A model generated the notes under the pieces. The model was not told the origin of the DNA, did not search any database, and saw only the letters and a list, made by a program, of their open reading frames with translations. A stretch of 64,000 nt of DNA from Epiperipatus broadwayi. Its lineage: Eukaryota; Onychophora; Udeonychophora; Euonychophora; Peripatidae. Every line of letters starts with the position of its first letter. The first letter of the stretch is position 1. Of this stretch, positions 61,218 through 64,000 are shown piece by piece. The DNA lies in assembly GCA_028023455.1 (NCBI GenBank), contig JAQFVV010000142.1, positions 1,926,124 to 1,990,123 of the forward strand, written 5' to 3'. A program made the position numbers and the translations under genes.

Positions 61218-61412
61218 CTAATTTATTGAAGGTACAGGTTTTAAACTACGTGCATTGTAGGTGCCTCGGATTCCTTCAGGGGTTGAGAGCATAAATGCAT
61301 TCTCTCCCACCTGGCTTTCAATCATGAAAGGTCCATTATATAAGCTTAAAAATTTTCTAAATTCGTTTTTCTTTAAGTTGCTAACATGAGGAACTTTTCC
61401 ATGAGGCCCCTT
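61218..61412 (-). pseudogene. pol: C-terminal end of pol (integrase GPY/F-type module), 64 codons
   Basis: Directly after the gag stop codon, and in the same frame, 64 codons are open to a TAG at 61218-61220. They include EFRKFLSLYNGPFMIE, where YNGPF matches the GPY/F signature of Gypsy integrase C-termini (usually RP..GPF.V), followed by NAFMLSTPEGIRGTYNARSL and KPVPSIN. In intact elements this module follows protease, RT, RNase H and the integrase core, some 3 kb of sequence that is missing here. The piece cannot act alone. The element could move only if proteins were supplied by an intact relative. Confidence 0.75.
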
Positions 61413-63488
61413 CTAGTTTAATGCACTACTTTTAACATTTGTCTTAATATCCTTTGTGTGAAGTGGTTTAATTCCACTAACAGAAGGTTGATCTCTATCT
61501 TGGGTCTTATTAATTAGACTAGGTTGACCATTAACTCTATGATAAAATTTTGGTCGTTTATAACTACGACTCCTACTCTGGTATCTGTTATCACGATAAG
61601 GACTTCTTATGGGAGCAACATTAACATTAGCAATGGAACAGTTATGAGAAGCTCTAGCATCCTTTCCACCTCTATATCTGTTTTCCAGGTCACATTCACT
61701 TGTCTCTAGTGCATCTAAGATCTCTGACACCTCATCAATTGTATACTTATCCGCAGCAATCAAAACTTGTTCAATCTGTCGAGGTAAGTTATGTCTTAAG
61801 ATCCTGACTATATGATGCTCAGATAATGGAAAAGCAGTTAAAGTTTTAAGTTTGACCGCCTGTCCACGAAAAAATTGAGTATAGCTACCTTTATTAGCAT
61901 TGTACTTTTCTCGAGTGATTTGATAACGCATGTTATCCTGACGATCTTCACCCCAGAAACTTGACATTATTAAATGTTTAAAATCTCCATATGTTTGAGG
62001 ACAATCAAACAAAGACTGCCACCAATCTTTTGCAGCAGCATAAAGATGGTTGCTGGAGATAGCCAGTTTTTCTCTTTCTGAAAATGCACATAAAGTAAAC
62101 AATTCCTCCAGATTTTGAAGAAATTCTAGAGGGTTTTCCAAATACTCCCCTTTAAATGGCTTAATCTTTAGAAATTTAAGAGCTGTAGATCCACCCATAG
62201 ACATATCTGTGTTCTTGACATCATTGGCCACAGATTCAATTTCTAATGGTTTTTGGAAAATGGGAGTTGTGCGGATACCAGTAAAATTACCATCCGATAC
62301 AACTACTTCTTTAACAGAGGTCTCTGTCCCATCTACATAATACTTGGTGTTTTGACCAATGAAATTATCATTTTTCTCTTGAGCCCTTTGAATTTCCAAC
62401 ATTTTTAGCTGAAGATTTTCAATCTTTGCCTCTAGTTTCTGTCCTTCTTTAAACTCATTTGATTCATTTGGCCACTCTTGACATTTATCCCTCATTTCCT
62501 TCCACTCTTTTTGCATCATTTCTAAATCTCCACTAAATTTAGCATTAGTCTTTTTCAATTCTTTATTTTCTACTTTAGACCTATTGATAGTTTCCTCCAA
62601 AATCTTTTTAATGCTACCCAATTCTGCTCTGCTCTCTGTTACAGATTCACTCATGGATTTAAATATGCCTTGTTCAAAAGTTGAATGACTCTCATTCATA
62701 TTCTGAAGTTTACCTTCCATTTCAGTTTTAATTTTATCAATAGATTTAGCAGATTGAGACTCTACTTCTTGAACTTTATAGTTCATTTCACTAACTATTT
62801 GTGCCAACTGACTCCTTGAGTCACCCATTGCCACATCAAGCACCTTGAGTTTAGTGTCCACATTCTCCTCGTGGGTTATAAACTTATTTCCAATTTCTTC
62901 TATCTGAACTTCCAAGTGCTTTTTATAATCGAAGAAATTAGCTTTAATTTCTTCTAATTTAATATCGGACTCCCCTTTAGCTGCCTTACAACTATTTTCT
63001 AGGGATTGAAATTTTTGATTAAATTCCTCCATTGTTTTTACCCTAGCAGCTTCTATTTTTTCTTTCACAAATTCCTGAACTTCAGCCATTTTATTCTCAA
63101 AACTATCTAACTTTTCAGACATTTCTTTTTGAGAAAGAGACTGTTCATTCAATTTTTCAGTCATCTCTTTTTGAGAAAGAGACTGTTCATTTAATTTTTC
63201 AGTCATCTCTTTTTGAGAAAGAGACTGTTCATTTAATTTTTCAGTCATCTCTTTGTGAGACTCTAACATCTCTTTTTGGGAAAGAGACTGTTCATTTAAT
63301 TTTAGAGACTGTTCATTCAATTTTTCAGTCATCTCTTTTTGAGACTCTAACATCTCTTTTTGGGAAAGAGACTGTTCATTCATTCCAATCTCTATACGTT
63401 GAAGCATCAACATAAACCGTTGTTGGAAATCAAGATCAGGAACTTCTTGGGTTCTTTCAGGATAACTAATTTCTTCAGAATCACTCAT
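61413..63488 (-). CDS. gag: Retrotransposon Gag protein, 691 aa, with long coiled coil
   Basis: An intact frame from ATG at 63488 to TAG at 61413. Residues 1-36 are acidic; residues 37-128 are 14-residue repeats of the type NEQSLSQKEMTEKL; residues 129-370 continue as charged coiled coil. Residues 438-595 form the retrotransposon Gag domain: FLKIKPFKGEYLENPLEF, AAAKDWWQSL (Trp pair at 489-490), YGDFKHLIMSSFWGED, YTQFFRGQAVKLKTL and VRILRHNLPRQIEQVLIAAD. Residues 609-651 are Arg/Ser/Tyr-rich (QSRSRSYKRPKFYHR) and probably bind RNA; there is no CCHC knuckle. Gag would assemble the cytoplasmic particle. It is far longer than usual Gypsy Gags because of the coiled coil. Codon use and the absence of stops suggest it is young or recently constrained. 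It is the only long convincing intact ORF in the window. Confidence 0.85.
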   Translation of the reverse strand: MSDSEEISYPERTQEVPDLDFQQRFMLMLQRIEIGMNEQSLSQKEMLESQKEMTEKLNEQSLKLNEQSLSQKEMLESHKEMTEKLNEQSLSQKEMTEKLNEQSLSQKEMTEKLNEQSLSQKEMSEKLDSFENKMAEVQEFVKEKIEAARVKTMEEFNQKFQSLENSCKAAKGESDIKLEEIKANFFDYKKHLEVQIEEIGNKFITHEENVDTKLKVLDVAMGDSRSQLAQIVSEMNYKVQEVESQSAKSIDKIKTEMEGKLQNMNESHSTFEQGIFKSMSESVTESRAELGSIKKILEETINRSKVENKELKKTNAKFSGDLEMMQKEWKEMRDKCQEWPNESNEFKEGQKLEAKIENLQLKMLEIQRAQEKNDNFIGQNTKYYVDGTETSVKEVVVSDGNFTGIRTTPIFQKPLEIESVANDVKNTDMSMGGSTALKFLKIKPFKGEYLENPLEFLQNLEELFTLCAFSEREKLAISSNHLYAAAKDWWQSLFDCPQTYGDFKHLIMSSFWGEDRQDNMRYQITREKYNANKGSYTQFFRGQAVKLKTLTAFPLSEHHIVRILRHNLPRQIEQVLIAADKYTIDEVSEILDALETSECDLENRYRGGKDARASHNCSIANVNVAPIRSPYRDNRYQSRSRSYKRPKFYHRVNGQPSLINKTQDRDQPSVSGIKPLHTKDIKTNVKSSALN
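63105..63380 (-). repeat. In-frame 42-bp tandem repeats within gag
   Basis: Six to seven copies of a 42-bp unit encoding NEQSLSQKEMTEKL, some near-identical at DNA level and some with a one-heptad insertion (ESQKEM or ESHKEM). The period of 14 residues is two heptads, so copy-number changes keep the coiled-coil register. Confidence 0.9.
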
Positions 63489-64000
63489 TTTGGGTATTTT
63501 ATAACAACTATTTCAATATTTTGTGAAACCAAATTTTTACTTTCCTAAAATATGTGTTTTAATAACAATGATCAATTAAAATCTTGTTCAAGCCGACCAA
63601 CCACTAAATCCTCACCACCAATAATCTATCCCAGATGGTATATATCACATTCACACTAAAATAATCTGAACCCCCACTTTAAATATTTGCAGTATTACAA
63701 CAACTACTTTATAAACCCTTGATAATTTCAACTTCTCCCAATTCAATCATAAATATTGGTATATCTTGGAATACGATTGCTATTGTCATCAGAAATCTTA
63801 TATAATTAATTTGGAGAAATATATAGCAATAAAACATACAATATTTTATCACCATGATAGAGCATTTGTCACATGATAATATTCTTGTAATATGGGAAAT
63901 TAAAATTGTAATCAACAATCATTAATTAATTCAGTTCACACATTACCATATTGTACTCTGCAACAATCAATTAATCAAGTCGCATGTTTATAAAGTGCTA
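63489..64000 (-). other. Element leader upstream of gag; 5' LTR not reached
   Basis: On the minus strand this is the region between 5' LTR and gag. I see neither a copy of the LTR start TGTAAACTG nor its end GGGTTACA here, and no convincing primer-binding site. The 5' LTR probably lies beyond the right edge. The frame at 63709-63918 is not distinctive. Confidence 0.5.

Noticed and set aside
60450-63640. Similarity between 60455-60500 (plus) and the minus-strand leader near 63640-63585 around TTGAACA, considered as a primer-binding site
   Set aside because: The distance from the CCA-like end to the T-loop-like part does not fit a tRNA 3' end, and the match is short and imperfect.

Overview
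The window looks like non-coding, repeat-dominated DNA from an AT-rich invertebrate animal nuclear genome. The reasons are the very high A+T content (about three quarters by eye), long (TA)n and (ATT)n microsatellites, the absence of closely packed long ORFs, and the presence of Penelope-like elements, LINEs, tRNA-like SINEs and a Gypsy-type LTR retrotransposon. A lophotrochozoan or chelicerate would fit, but nothing here fixes the phylum. I could identify no intact host gene.

Layout. 1-1010 is a decayed Penelope-like element (PLE) reverse transcriptase on the minus strand. 1-10 kb is otherwise AT-rich DNA with microsatellites and one SINE remnant. 10.6-14.55 kb is a nearly complete but frame-broken LINE on the minus strand: ORF1, endonuclease, reverse transcriptase and a C-terminal CCHC motif. 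15.5-21 kb holds hairpins, a dispersed foldback family, a TIR-bounded segment with telomere-like repeats, and very long ATT arrays. 21.6-24.3 kb holds a small foldback insertion, a decayed coiled-coil coding segment and a compound foldback with palindromic TA tracts. 24.3-30.5 kb is mostly featureless apart from a CpG-richer block at 28.0-29.5 kb.

30.5-40.2 kb is the most informative part. A family of palindromic insertions (copies near 30.5, 32.9, 36.1 and 39.3 kb, plus one at 21.6 kb) is built from head-to-head copies of one tail sequence carrying a tRNA-like A/B-box module. The copy at 32.9-34.6 kb still contains PLE GIY-YIG endonuclease remnants on both inner arms, which identifies the tail as the 3' region of a PLE. 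The 39.3-40.2 kb copy carries a hammerhead-ribozyme-like core near each outer end. It sits inside an older decayed LINE and is flanked by an 11-bp direct repeat. The smaller copies have 13-bp and 9-bp direct repeats. A second decayed LINE reverse transcriptase lies at 35.1-35.8 kb.

42-50 kb contains a SINE, two copies of a short dispersed repeat, a 3.5-kb segment bounded by 300-bp inverted repeats (45.34-48.86 kb), and a strong hairpin at 50.1 kb. 50.4-55.6 kb is unidentified and includes about 200 bp that looks like poor-quality assembly. From 55.64 kb the window holds LTR-retrotransposon material: a probable solo LTR (55.64-57.6 kb), then a minus-strand Gypsy-type element whose 3' LTR (57.6-61.07 kb), polypurine tract, pol C-terminus and 691-codon gag are present, but with protease, RT, RNase H and most of integrase missing. 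Its 5' LTR was not found in the window and presumably lies beyond the right edge.

The genes do not form a pathway. They record layered retrotransposition: old LINEs, PLE-derived palindromes inserted into them, and an LTR element whose only long ORF (gag) is still open.
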